A stretch of DNA of 9,578 nucleotides, taken from the NCBI GenBank assembly GCA_023266715.1, contig JAHFPK010000090.1, forward strand, positions 1 through 9,578, given 5' to 3'. The position numbers were made by a program, and so were the translations under genes. The notes below the pieces were generated by a model, which saw only the letters and a program-made list of their open reading frames with translations, was not told the origin of the DNA and did no database searches. This stretch comes from Hyphomicrobiales bacterium (lineage in GTDB: Bacteria > Pseudomonadota > Alphaproteobacteria > Rhizobiales > Aestuariivirgaceae). This document shows positions 1-5,716 of the stretch, in pieces (the stretch's first letter is position 1; each line of letters starts with the position of its first letter).

Positions 1-78
1 TCGATGGGTTTTGAATTCCTTCACGCAACGGCCGCATTGCGCGGCGTGCAGGTTTATCCACAGGAGCAATCAGCTTGA
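1..78 (+). CDS. 3' end of an unidentified upstream gene (partial)
   Basis: The frame starting at base 1 is open for 25 codons and stops at TGA 76-78. The visible C-terminus begins SMGFEFLHATAALRGVQV and ends YPQEQSA. The stop overlaps the TTG start of the next gene by 4 nt (TTGA), the same coupling used at the next two junctions, which supports this being a real gene end rather than chance. I do not recognise the product. Its position ahead of a Ref-like nuclease and a RuvC-like resolvase suggests a phage replication or recombination protein, but nothing in the 25 residues proves it. Confidence 0.5.
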   Translation, partial: SMGFEFLHATAALRGVQVYPQEQSA

Positions 79-368
79 ACGGAACCACGCCAACCAAAGC
101 CGACAAAGCCCTATGGCAAGCCCTCGCCGCCTATGGCTGCATCGCCTGCCGGAAAGACGGAACAATCAACCGGCACGTATCAATCCACCACATTGATGGG
201 CGAACGAAGCCAGGCGCGCACCGGAAAGTCCTGCCGCTATGCGCTGAGCACCACCAGACGGGCGGCATGGATGCACCGGCTATCCACCCATGGAAGGCGA
301 GATTCGAGCAGCGATACGGTAGGCAGGAGGATTTGCTGGCGGAAATGCTTGGGGAGATTCACCCATGA
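75..368 (+). CDS. Ref-like HNH nuclease (RecA-dependent nuclease family)
   Basis: A 97-residue protein resembling the nuclease domain of Ref, the phage P1 recombination-enhancing, RecA-dependent HNH endonuclease. Visible marks are a CxxC pair (C22, C25), the core HHIDGRTKPGAH at 38-49 with H38/H39 and D41, then LPLCAEHHQ (C56, H59, H60) and a closing HPWKARFEQRYG block (71-82). C22, C25, C56 and H59 look like a zinc site, and the histidines provide the beta-beta-alpha-metal active site. P1 Ref has a long basic N-terminal region that is absent here, so this is a minimal form. The start is TTG at 75, chosen because AGGAG (62-66) lies 8 nt upstream and the codon overlaps the previous stop. The stop overlaps the next start (ATGA). 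In the family such nucleases act in homologous recombination; requirement for RecA is inferred here. Confidence 0.85.
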   Translation: MNGTTPTKADKALWQALAAYGCIACRKDGTINRHVSIHHIDGRTKPGAHRKVLPLCAEHHQTGGMDAPAIHPWKARFEQRYGRQEDLLAEMLGEIHP

Positions 369-829
369 AAACCATCCTCGCCATTGATCTAGGCACCAAA
401 ACTGGCTGGGCGCTGCACCACTCTGACGGCTCAATCATCAGCAGCACGGAAGATTTCAAGCCCAAGCGCTTCGAGGGCGGCGGCATGCGTTATCTACGGT
501 TCAAGCGATGGCTGAATGAATTCCTCGCCGATGGCGACATCAACGCTGTCTATTTCGAGGAAGTCCGGCGACATCTGGGTGTGGATGCAGCTCACGCCTA
601 CGGCGGCTTCATGGCGCACCTCACCGCCTGGTGCGAGAAAAACAACATCCCGTATCAGGGCGTCGCGGTCGGCACCATCAAAAAGCACGCCACCGGCAAG
701 GGCAACGCTGGGAAGCTGGAGGTAATCGCCGCCATGCGGAAGCTCGGCCACCTGCCAGACGATGATAACGAGGCCGACGCGCTGGCCCTGCTGCATTGGG
801 CGATGGCTGAAGAGCAGGTAGGCGAATGA
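365..829 (+). CDS. RuvC-like crossover junction endodeoxyribonuclease (phage Holliday-junction resolvase)
   Basis: A 154-residue RNase H-fold nuclease of the RuvC/phage resolvase type, expected to cut four-way DNA junctions during recombination or before packaging. The first acidic motif is IDLGTKTGWA with D8. The second is VYFEEV with E65/E66. The last is DNEADALALLHWA with E136 and D138. GTIKKHATGKGNAGK at 103-117 is the basic segment before the last helix, as in RuvC-like phage enzymes. Length is normal for the family. The ATG at 365 overlaps the stop of the Ref-like gene by 4 nt, with GGGGAG at 351-356, 8 nt upstream. The stop overlaps the next ATG, also by 4 nt. Pairing with a Ref-like nuclease makes a compact recombination module. 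All expected acidic residues are present, so the enzyme is probably active. Confidence 0.88.
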   Translation: MKTILAIDLGTKTGWALHHSDGSIISSTEDFKPKRFEGGGMRYLRFKRWLNEFLADGDINAVYFEEVRRHLGVDAAHAYGGFMAHLTAWCEKNNIPYQGVAVGTIKKHATGKGNAGKLEVIAAMRKLGHLPDDDNEADALALLHWAMAEEQVGE

Positions 830-1020
830 CATCCCCACAGCCGCCACGTTGCGTATTGGGCAGGCTGATTGCTGAGCCGATGGACAAGGACGAAGTGAAG
901 CGTGAAGGCTGGCAACAACATCAAATCTTGGTCATTTCCCTTGACGATGGGCGTCTTGGCAGCATCGAACGGGAATTCATCAGGCAAATTGGGGAGAAAT
1001 TGTATGGAAAGAACCGCTGA
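826..1020 (+). CDS. Small conserved phage protein of unknown function (64 aa)
   Basis: A 64-residue hydrophilic protein with no signal peptide or membrane segment. The C-terminal half (LDDGRLGSIEREFIRQIGEKLYG, residues about 39-61) looks like a conserved amphipathic helix. I have the impression of similar short proteins beside recombination and late-regulator genes of proteobacterial prophages, but I know no function. The ATG at 826 overlaps the resolvase stop by 4 nt, with an AGG-type site at 816-818 as its ribosome binding site. Its 3' end overlaps the Q-like gene by 17 nt. The conserved overlaps and spacing argue that it is real and cotranslated. It could be an accessory factor for the nucleases or for the regulator that follows; that is inference only. 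Confidence 0.7.
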   Translation: MTSPQPPRCVLGRLIAEPMDKDEVKREGWQQHQILVISLDDGRLGSIEREFIRQIGEKLYGKNR

Positions 1021-1612
1021 ACCGCTGTTTGAAAGCGCACACAGCGCGCTTGCATTTGCTTTCAACTTTTCCGGGCAGAACTACGCCAGGCCGATGATGA
1101 ACCGGATGGCGACACCATCAAGCCCGGCAGGTAAAGGGCTTTCCGGTCTGGCCGGGGCAGCACAGGCTGGCATGATCCGCGCAGAGGTACAATCGCTGGG
1201 CAGGATTACCGAGGCAATCCTGATAGCCCGCATCGCACAGCGTTCGATACCCTGCCTATGTCGGCAATCCTGCTGCTCTGGCAAAAAGCAGAATTTGGAA
1301 TGGATAGATGCCGTCGGCTATCTTGCCGATCACATCCGATCGACAGCCCTTGCCGGATGCACGTCGAACGGCCTGTTACGCCGTGAGTACGTCATACGCT
1401 ACTTCACCCGCAAGGATAATCGGGTGGCGCTGGAACAGCTTGCCGACCATTACGGGATTGATCGACATACGGTAGCAGCACATTGTGCCAAGGTGGCCGC
1501 CCTATTTAGTGGATCGCCTGCCCGGCAAAACAAGGCGGCGGAGCTTGGCCTTGAATCCGTGGCCATGAGTGCGGCAGAGGATCAATTGCGAGCAATAGGC
1601 ATGATTGGCTAA
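1004..1612 (+). CDS. Putative late-gene regulator, Q-like antiterminator with helix-turn-helix
   Basis: A 202-residue protein with three visible parts. Residues 1-75 are mostly helical. A cysteine cluster follows (IPCLCRQSCCSGKKQN, C84, C86, C90, C91, with C119 further on) that could bind a metal. The C-terminal region, about 142-167 (ALEQLADHYGIDRHTVAAHC), reads as a helix-turn-helix like sigma region 4. I chose the ATG at 1004, not the in-frame ATG at 902: GGGGAG (991-996) sits 7 nt upstream, and the earlier start would put 102 nt inside the preceding gene in another frame. Location is the main functional clue: last gene before a strong promoter that is immediately followed by a terminator and then the packaging genes, the place of Q in lambdoid phages. 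It may instead be a transcriptional activator or repressor of late genes. Assignment to a named Q family needs a profile search. Confidence 0.55.
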   Translation: MERTAEPLFESAHSALAFAFNFSGQNYARPMMNRMATPSSPAGKGLSGLAGAAQAGMIRAEVQSLGRITEAILIARIAQRSIPCLCRQSCCSGKKQNLEWIDAVGYLADHIRSTALAGCTSNGLLRREYVIRYFTRKDNRVALEQLADHYGIDRHTVAAHCAKVAALFSGSPARQNKAAELGLESVAMSAAEDQLRAIGMIG

Positions 1613-1623
1613 TCAATTTTGTA

Positions 1624-1652
1624 TTGACACCATTTGATGGTAGGTTTAGTAT
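1624..1652 (+). promoter_or_regulatory. Sigma70-type promoter, candidate phage late promoter (pR'-like)
   Basis: A perfect -35 box TTGACA (1624-1629), a 17-bp spacer and a -10 box TAGTAT (1647-1652, four of six consensus positions). The expected start is near 1659. The spacer contains the dyad ACCAT-TTG-ATGGT (1629-1641), a good site for a regulator to sit between the two boxes. The promoter begins 12 nt after the stop of the Q-like gene and points at the terminase operon. An intrinsic terminator begins only about 25 nt downstream of the predicted start, so in the absence of antitermination the product would be an RNA of roughly 50-60 nt. Confidence 0.75.
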
Positions 1653-1682
1653 CAATTCCGTTAGTACCAAAATTGCGTCCGG

Positions 1683-1714
1683 AACCCGCCCAGCGAAAGC
1701 ACGGCGGGTTTTTT
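1683..1714 (+). terminator. Rho-independent terminator just after the late promoter (tR'-like)
   Basis: AACCCGCC (1683-1690) pairs perfectly with GGCGGGTT (1703-1710). Inside, GC-GAAA-GC (1693-1700) forms a small inner stem with a GNRA-type tetraloop, separated from the outer stem by a CA/AC internal loop. A run of six T (1709-1714) follows and then ATT. The hairpin does not serve only the upstream gene: it lies about 25 nt into the transcript of the promoter at 1624-1652, so it would cap both readthrough from upstream and initiation at that promoter. Confidence 0.85.
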
Positions 1715-1743
1715 ATTGATCAATTCCCTCCTCCTTCCCTCTC

Positions 1744-1790
1744 CCAGGGCGGGACTTCAACCCTGGCCACGGCTGGGGTTTTTCTTTTTC
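1744..1790 (+). terminator. Second terminator with a competing upstream hairpin
   Basis: Two hairpins share bases. Hairpin A pairs CCAGGG (1744-1749) with CCCTGG (1761-1766). Hairpin B pairs AACCCTGGC (1759-1767) with GCTGGGGTT (1772-1780), a 9-bp stem with two G-U pairs and a CACG loop, followed by TTTTTCTTTTTC (1779-1790). B is a plausible intrinsic terminator. A removes the 5' arm of B, so only one can form, which is the layout of an attenuator. It lies between the late promoter and the terminase genes. Whether the switch is used is not shown by sequence alone. Confidence 0.6.
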
Positions 1791-1803
1791 AGTGATCCCT
1801 AGC

Positions 1804-1830
1804 GCCGGTCAAGTGGGGGTGAACGCCGGC
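1804..1830 (+). repeat. Short inverted repeat upstream of terminase genes
   Basis: GCCGG (1804-1808) pairs with CCGGC (1826-1830) around a G-rich spacer containing GTGGGGGTG. The arms are short, so it could be chance. It lies 110-136 bp before the small terminase gene, together with the next palindrome, where packaging sites and terminase-binding repeats are often found. Confidence 0.3.
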
Positions 1831-1836
1831 AGTCCG

Positions 1837-1851
1837 TGACGTATGCACGTC
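1837..1851 (+). repeat. GACGT-ATGC-ACGTC palindrome upstream of terminase genes
   Basis: GACGT (1838-1842) and ACGTC (1847-1851) form a perfect 5-bp dyad around ATGC. CCG (1834-1836) and CGG (1851-1853) allow a slightly longer bulged form. It may be a protein-binding site or part of the packaging recognition region; no T-run follows, so it is not a terminator. Confidence 0.3.
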
Positions 1852-1939
1852 GGTTGGGTTCCCTCCTGCGCCTCTGGCGTTTCCTATCCGACACGGGCGC
1901 GGATTATCTATCAGTGACCAACCTTAAGGAGTCACCATT

Positions 1940-2218
1940 ATGGCAACCAGCGGCAGCTTTAGAAAAGGTGAAAAAAGACCCAATCAGGGCAAACGCGGCC
2001 CAAACAAGGCAACAAAGGCACTTAAGGAGATGATCCTCGGCGCTTTGAGCGCAAATGGCGGCCAAGAGTACCTTGAGAGGCAGGCTGAGGCAAACCCGGT
2101 GGCATTTATGGCACTGCTAGGCAAGGTGCTACCAACAACGCTGGCCGGTGATGCTAATGCGCCGCTGGTAGCTCGCATTGAGCTTGTTGCGATGAGCAAT
2201 GCAAATAGCCCGGATTGA
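1940..2218 (+). CDS. Putative small terminase subunit / DNA-packaging protein
   Basis: A 92-residue protein directly ahead of the large terminase. The N-terminus is basic and rich in G, K, R, P and N (GSFRKGEKRPNQGKRGPNKA), a DNA-contact style tail. A helical body follows (TKALKEMILGALSANGGQEY, then NPVAFMALLGKVLP). This motif order recurs in small proteins encoded in front of large terminases, so the role is DNA recognition at packaging start. It is short for a classical small terminase (usually 140-200 residues) and no clear helix-turn-helix is visible, so the call rests largely on position. ATG 1940 has TAAGGAG (1925-1931) 8 nt upstream, a strong site that fixes the start. The 3' end overlaps the large subunit by 20 nt, so the two are translationally coupled. 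Confidence 0.6.
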   Translation: MATSGSFRKGEKRPNQGKRGPNKATKALKEMILGALSANGGQEYLERQAEANPVAFMALLGKVLPTTLAGDANAPLVARIELVAMSNANSPD

Positions 2219-3515
2219 GTTACCCGAAAAGCTGATTCCTGTATTTGATGGACGAGCAGATATACGTGCGGCATGGGGGGGGCGCGGGTCTGGGAAAACG
2301 CGCTCATTTGCCAAGATGGCGGCAGTCAGAGGATATATATTCGGCAATTCAGGGCAGTCAGGAATTATTCTGTGCGCCAGACAGTTTCAAAATTCGCTGG
2401 ACGATTCTTCTTTGGAGGAAGTCAAGCGGGCAATTAGTGATGAGCCATTTTTGGCCGACTGGTACGATGTTGGCGAAAAGTACATCAAGTCGAAGTGCGG
2501 CCGAATATCATTTTCTTTCGCGGGGCTAGACAGGAATATCGCCAGCATTAAATCGACTGGCCGGATATTGCTTTGCTGGGTAGATGAGGCCGAGCCAGTA
2601 ACCGATACCGCTTGGCAAACACTTATCCCAACCCTCCGCGAAGAGGGCAGCGACTGGAACGCGGAATTGTGGGTGACATGGAACCCACGGCGGAAGACCG
2701 CCCCAGTCGAATCGAGATTCAGGAATTCAACCGATCAGCTGGTGAAGGTGGCTGAACTCAACTGGCGAGACAATCCAAAATTCCCGGCAAAGCTGGAACG
2801 GGATAGGCAGCGCGATTTGAATGAGCGGCCAGATCAATATGGGCATATCTGGGAAGGCGAGTATGTCACCGCGCTGACGGGGGCCTATTACGCCAGATCA
2901 TTAACCGATGCACGCAGCCAAGGCAGGATTGGGCGGGTTGCCGCTGATCCTTTGATGACGATCCGGCTGTTTTGTGACATTGGTGGCACTGGTGCAAAAG
3001 CCGATGCGTTTTCGATCTGGGCGGCTCAATTTATTGGCAAGGAAATACGAGTTATCGACTACTACGAGTCGGTAGGCCAGCCGATTGCTGCGCACCTTAA
3101 CTGGATGCGCAGCAAGGGCTACACGCCGGACAAAGCGCAGATATGGCTGCCACATGACGGATCAACGCAAGACAAAATTCATGACGTGTCTTATGAATCT
3201 GCACTGCAAGCAGCTGGGTACGTTGTGACTGTAGTCCCGAATCAAGGCAAGGGTGCGGCAAAGATGCGGATAGAGGCGGCGCGAAGGATATTCCCGTCCG
3301 TCTGGTTCACCGAGGCGACAACTTCGCACGGGCTGGAAGCACTCGGCTGGTATCACGAAAAACGCGACGATGCCCGTGGTATTGGCCTGGGGCCTGATCA
3401 TGATTGGTCAAGTCATGCGGCAGACGCATTTGGATTGCTGGCCGTATGTGTAGAGGCAATCCAGAGCGAAGGCTCCGGCGGAAAATTGAAATATCCAAAG
3501 ATGTACAACGCATAG
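2199..3515 (+). CDS. terL: Phage terminase large subunit (PBSX/Terminase_3 type)
   Basis: A 438-residue packaging motor: an N-terminal ATPase pumps DNA into the prohead and a C-terminal nuclease cuts the concatemer. Walker A is GGRGSGKT (27-34). Walker B is ILLCWVDEAE (123-132) with D129 and catalytic E130. LWVTWNP (157-163) is the coupling motif. The RNase H-fold nuclease starts at LFCDIGGTGAKADAF with D260, continues through LPHDGS with D320, and ends at DHDWSSHAADAFG with D402 and D409, so all expected acidic residues are present. Length is normal. ATG 2199 lies inside the 3' end of the small subunit and has only a weak ribosome binding site, which suggests translation by coupling. The stop is TAG, the only TAG ending a complete gene here, and the portal follows in the same frame. 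Confidence 0.93.
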   Translation: MQIARIELPEKLIPVFDGRADIRAAWGGRGSGKTRSFAKMAAVRGYIFGNSGQSGIILCARQFQNSLDDSSLEEVKRAISDEPFLADWYDVGEKYIKSKCGRISFSFAGLDRNIASIKSTGRILLCWVDEAEPVTDTAWQTLIPTLREEGSDWNAELWVTWNPRRKTAPVESRFRNSTDQLVKVAELNWRDNPKFPAKLERDRQRDLNERPDQYGHIWEGEYVTALTGAYYARSLTDARSQGRIGRVAADPLMTIRLFCDIGGTGAKADAFSIWAAQFIGKEIRVIDYYESVGQPIAAHLNWMRSKGYTPDKAQIWLPHDGSTQDKIHDVSYESALQAAGYVVTVVPNQGKGAAKMRIEAARRIFPSVWFTEATTSHGLEALGWYHEKRDDARGIGLGPDHDWSSHAADAFGLLAVCVEAIQSEGSGGKLKYPKMYNA

Positions 3516-3527
3516 GAAGATAGGCAG

Positions 3528-5714
3528 ATGGCGAAAGCGATGACAGATGACGAACTCAAAGCGCTGACTGATGCCGAACTACGTCAAAGCATTGGCTATT
3601 GGGGCGGGAAGTTGTCTGAGCAGCGCCGCAAAGCCGAGTTTTACTACTTGGGATTGGCTAAAGGTGATCTGTCGCCACCCGAAATCGAAGGCCGTTCGTC
3701 GGTGGTGTCGCCGGACATTCGCAACACCATCGAGTCCATGTTGCCGCAGCTTATGGTCAAGTTTGTTGGCGGAGATACTGTTGTCGAGTTTGAGCCACAG
3801 CAGGAAGAGGATGAGGAGAAAGCGCAACTCTGTACCGATTACCTGAACTATCTGTTTTTCCGCAAGAACAACGGCCACAAGATTGTTTACACCTGGTTCA
3901 AGGATGCGCTGCTCCAAAAAGTAGGCATTGTTAAATGCTGGTGGGATACGCGGGTAGAGGAAACACGTGAAGAGTACAAGGCGCTGAGTGATGTTGAGTT
4001 GGCGCAGATTATGGATGATGAAGAAGTCGAAGTCACCGAAAACAATACCTATCCAGACGAGGAAGATGCGGAGCAGCGGAAAGAGGCGATTGCGCAGATG
4101 ATGCAGCAAATGCAGCAGGCTGTGCAAGCTGCGCAACAGAATCCGCAAGCGGCCCAGGCTGTGCAACAGATGCAAGCGCAAATTCAGCAGATTCAACAGA
4201 CGCCGCCAACGATGTTGCACGACATTACAGCTATCCGCACCAAGAAAGGCGGCAAGCTGACCATTGAGAATGTGCCGCCTGAAGAATTCATGATTTCGCG
4301 CAAGGCAAAAGACATTGCCACCGCATCCTTTGTCGGCCATCGTGTGCCGCGCACTGTTTCCGACCTGAAGTCGATGGGATATAAGAATGTCGATAATTTA
4401 TCCAGCGATGACACAGCGGCTACACTCAATGCGGAGCGCGTGGAACGTCTATCGTGGGATGATGAGCAGGCATATCTCAATGTTGATGGTGATTCGCGGG
4501 ATGACAGCCAGCGCATTATCTGGGTGACAGAGTGCTACATCCGTTGCGATTACGATGGTGACGGCATATCAGAATTGCGTAAGGTGGTCAGGGCCGGAAA
4601 CGAGATACTGGATAATGAGGTGGTGGATATTGCGCCGTTTGCGTCCATTTGCCCGGTTCCTCTACCGCATAAGTTTTTTGGATTGTCCATCGCAGACCTT
4701 GGATTTGAGGCGCAGCGCAGCAAGACATCGATTCTGCGTGCTTATCTGGATAACCTTTACTTGCAGGTTAATGGTCGATATTACGCGGTAGAAAATCAGG
4801 TCAATTTGGATGATTTGCTTACCAGTCGTCCGGGCGGTGTGGTGCGGGTAAAGCAACCAAGTGCAGCCGGAAGGCTGGAACAAGGAATGGCAGATTCGGC
4901 GGGAGCACTAAATACGCTGGAATACATGGAGAGTTTTTTAGAAAACTCTACCGGGTGGACACGATACTCGCAGGGGACAGATTCCAAGAGTTTGAATGAC
5001 ACCGCGACAGGCATCAACATTATCACCAATAAGGCTGATATGCGGATGGACTTGATTGCCCGCAACTTCGCAGAAGGATTCACCGACCTATTCCGCCTGA
5101 TGCTGAAGCTGGTTTGTCAAAACAGCGACAAAGAAGATGTTGCCAAAATTGCCGGTAAGTGGGTATCCATTGATCCGCGTGAGTGGCGCAATCAGTTTGA
5201 TTGCACGATCAATGTAGGACTTGGCACGGGTAACAAGGATCAGCAGGTGCAGCATTTGATGATGCTTGGCCAGAAGCAGGCAGAAGGATTACAGATTGGG
5301 GTATCGACGCCAAAAAATATTTATGAGGCAGACAAAGAACTAGCCAAGCTGCTTGGATTCAAGTCTGGCGACAAATTCTTCACCGACCCATCGCAAGCAC
5401 CGCCACAGCAGCAGCAGCAAGGGCCTGATCCTGCCATGCTGAAGGTACAGGCGCAGATAGAGACTTCGCGCAACCAAATGGAAGCGCAAAGGGAAGCCAT
5501 GCGTTTGCAGCAGGAAATGCAGATTGAGCAGATGAAGTCACAGAACGCGCAGCAATTGGAGAAATTGAAGATGCAAAACGATGCAGAAATAAAGTTGCAG
5601 GTTGCGCAGATAGAGGCCGCTGCGAAGATAAAGGTAGCCGAAATCAGTGCGAACAGCGTCATTACATCCAAGCAAATTGATGCAGCGAATGTGGGTTTTT
5701 CTGAGGTCAATTAA
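3528..5714 (+). CDS. Portal protein (P22/SU10-like)
   Basis: A 728-residue portal subunit that should form the dodecameric DNA channel at one capsid vertex and dock the terminase. Visible landmarks are an acidic N-terminal helix region, SSVVSPDIRNTIESMLPQL (57-75, typical of this family), NVPPEEF near 247-253, DYDGDGISE at 341-349, a loop like an EF-hand, and a long C-terminal tail after about 620. Residues about 189-226 are a glutamine-rich segment (QMMQQMQQAVQAAQQNPQ and more), and 635-715 is a predicted coiled coil rich in Q, E, K and M, preceded by a run of five Q at about 627-631. Position between terminase and scaffold/capsid is standard. The start has AGGA at 3514-3517, 10 nt upstream. 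The gene begins 12 nt after the terminase stop in the same frame. Confidence 0.9.
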   Translation: MAKAMTDDELKALTDAELRQSIGYWGGKLSEQRRKAEFYYLGLAKGDLSPPEIEGRSSVVSPDIRNTIESMLPQLMVKFVGGDTVVEFEPQQEEDEEKAQLCTDYLNYLFFRKNNGHKIVYTWFKDALLQKVGIVKCWWDTRVEETREEYKALSDVELAQIMDDEEVEVTENNTYPDEEDAEQRKEAIAQMMQQMQQAVQAAQQNPQAAQAVQQMQAQIQQIQQTPPTMLHDITAIRTKKGGKLTIENVPPEEFMISRKAKDIATASFVGHRVPRTVSDLKSMGYKNVDNLSSDDTAATLNAERVERLSWDDEQAYLNVDGDSRDDSQRIIWVTECYIRCDYDGDGISELRKVVRAGNEILDNEVVDIAPFASICPVPLPHKFFGLSIADLGFEAQRSKTSILRAYLDNLYLQVNGRYYAVENQVNLDDLLTSRPGGVVRVKQPSAAGRLEQGMADSAGALNTLEYMESFLENSTGWTRYSQGTDSKSLNDTATGINIITNKADMRMDLIARNFAEGFTDLFRLMLKLVCQNSDKEDVAKIAGKWVSIDPREWRNQFDCTINVGLGTGNKDQQVQHLMMLGQKQAEGLQIGVSTPKNIYEADKELAKLLGFKSGDKFFTDPSQAPPQQQQQGPDPAMLKVQAQIETSRNQMEAQREAMRLQQEMQIEQMKSQNAQQLEKLKMQNDAEIKLQVAQIEAAAKIKVAEISANSVITSKQIDAANVGFSEVN

Positions 5715-5716
5715 GC

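Larger units (their letters stand above)
1613..1939 (+). promoter_or_regulatory. Noncoding late-gene control region
   Basis: A 327-bp gap between the Q-like gene and the terminase genes, with no convincing ORF on either strand. In order it holds a sigma70-like promoter (1624-1652), a partial repeat of the -10 region (1661-1674), an intrinsic terminator (1683-1714), a pyrimidine-rich stretch (1721-1745), a pair of overlapping hairpins with a U-rich tail (1744-1790), two short palindromes (1804-1830 and 1837-1851) and the terminase ribosome binding site TAAGGAG (1925-1931). An 8-bp inverted repeat, CAATTTTG at 1614-1621 and CAAAATTG at 1668-1675, brackets the promoter. The stretch 1856-1924 shows no further structure that I can support. 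By position this region could also contain the packaging initiation site. Confidence 0.7.

Noticed and set aside
902..1003. N-terminal extension of the Q-like protein from ATG 902
   Set aside because: It would overlap most of the 64-residue gene in another frame. The ATG at 1004 has a good GGGGAG site 7 nt upstream.
1721..1745. Pyrimidine-rich tract as a gene or repeat element
   Set aside because: No internal repeat unit and no ORF; it is simply a C/T-rich leader to the second hairpin.
1836..2033. 65-codon GTG-started ORF across the start of the small terminase gene
   Set aside because: No ribosome binding site. Its second half is the shadow of the small terminase gene in another frame, and the first half covers palindromic noncoding sequence.
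3579..4340. Long minus-strand ORF (253 codons), leucine-rich
   Set aside because: Antisense shadow of the portal gene; the leucines mirror the CAG/CAA-rich insert. No ribosome binding site or recognisable protein feature.
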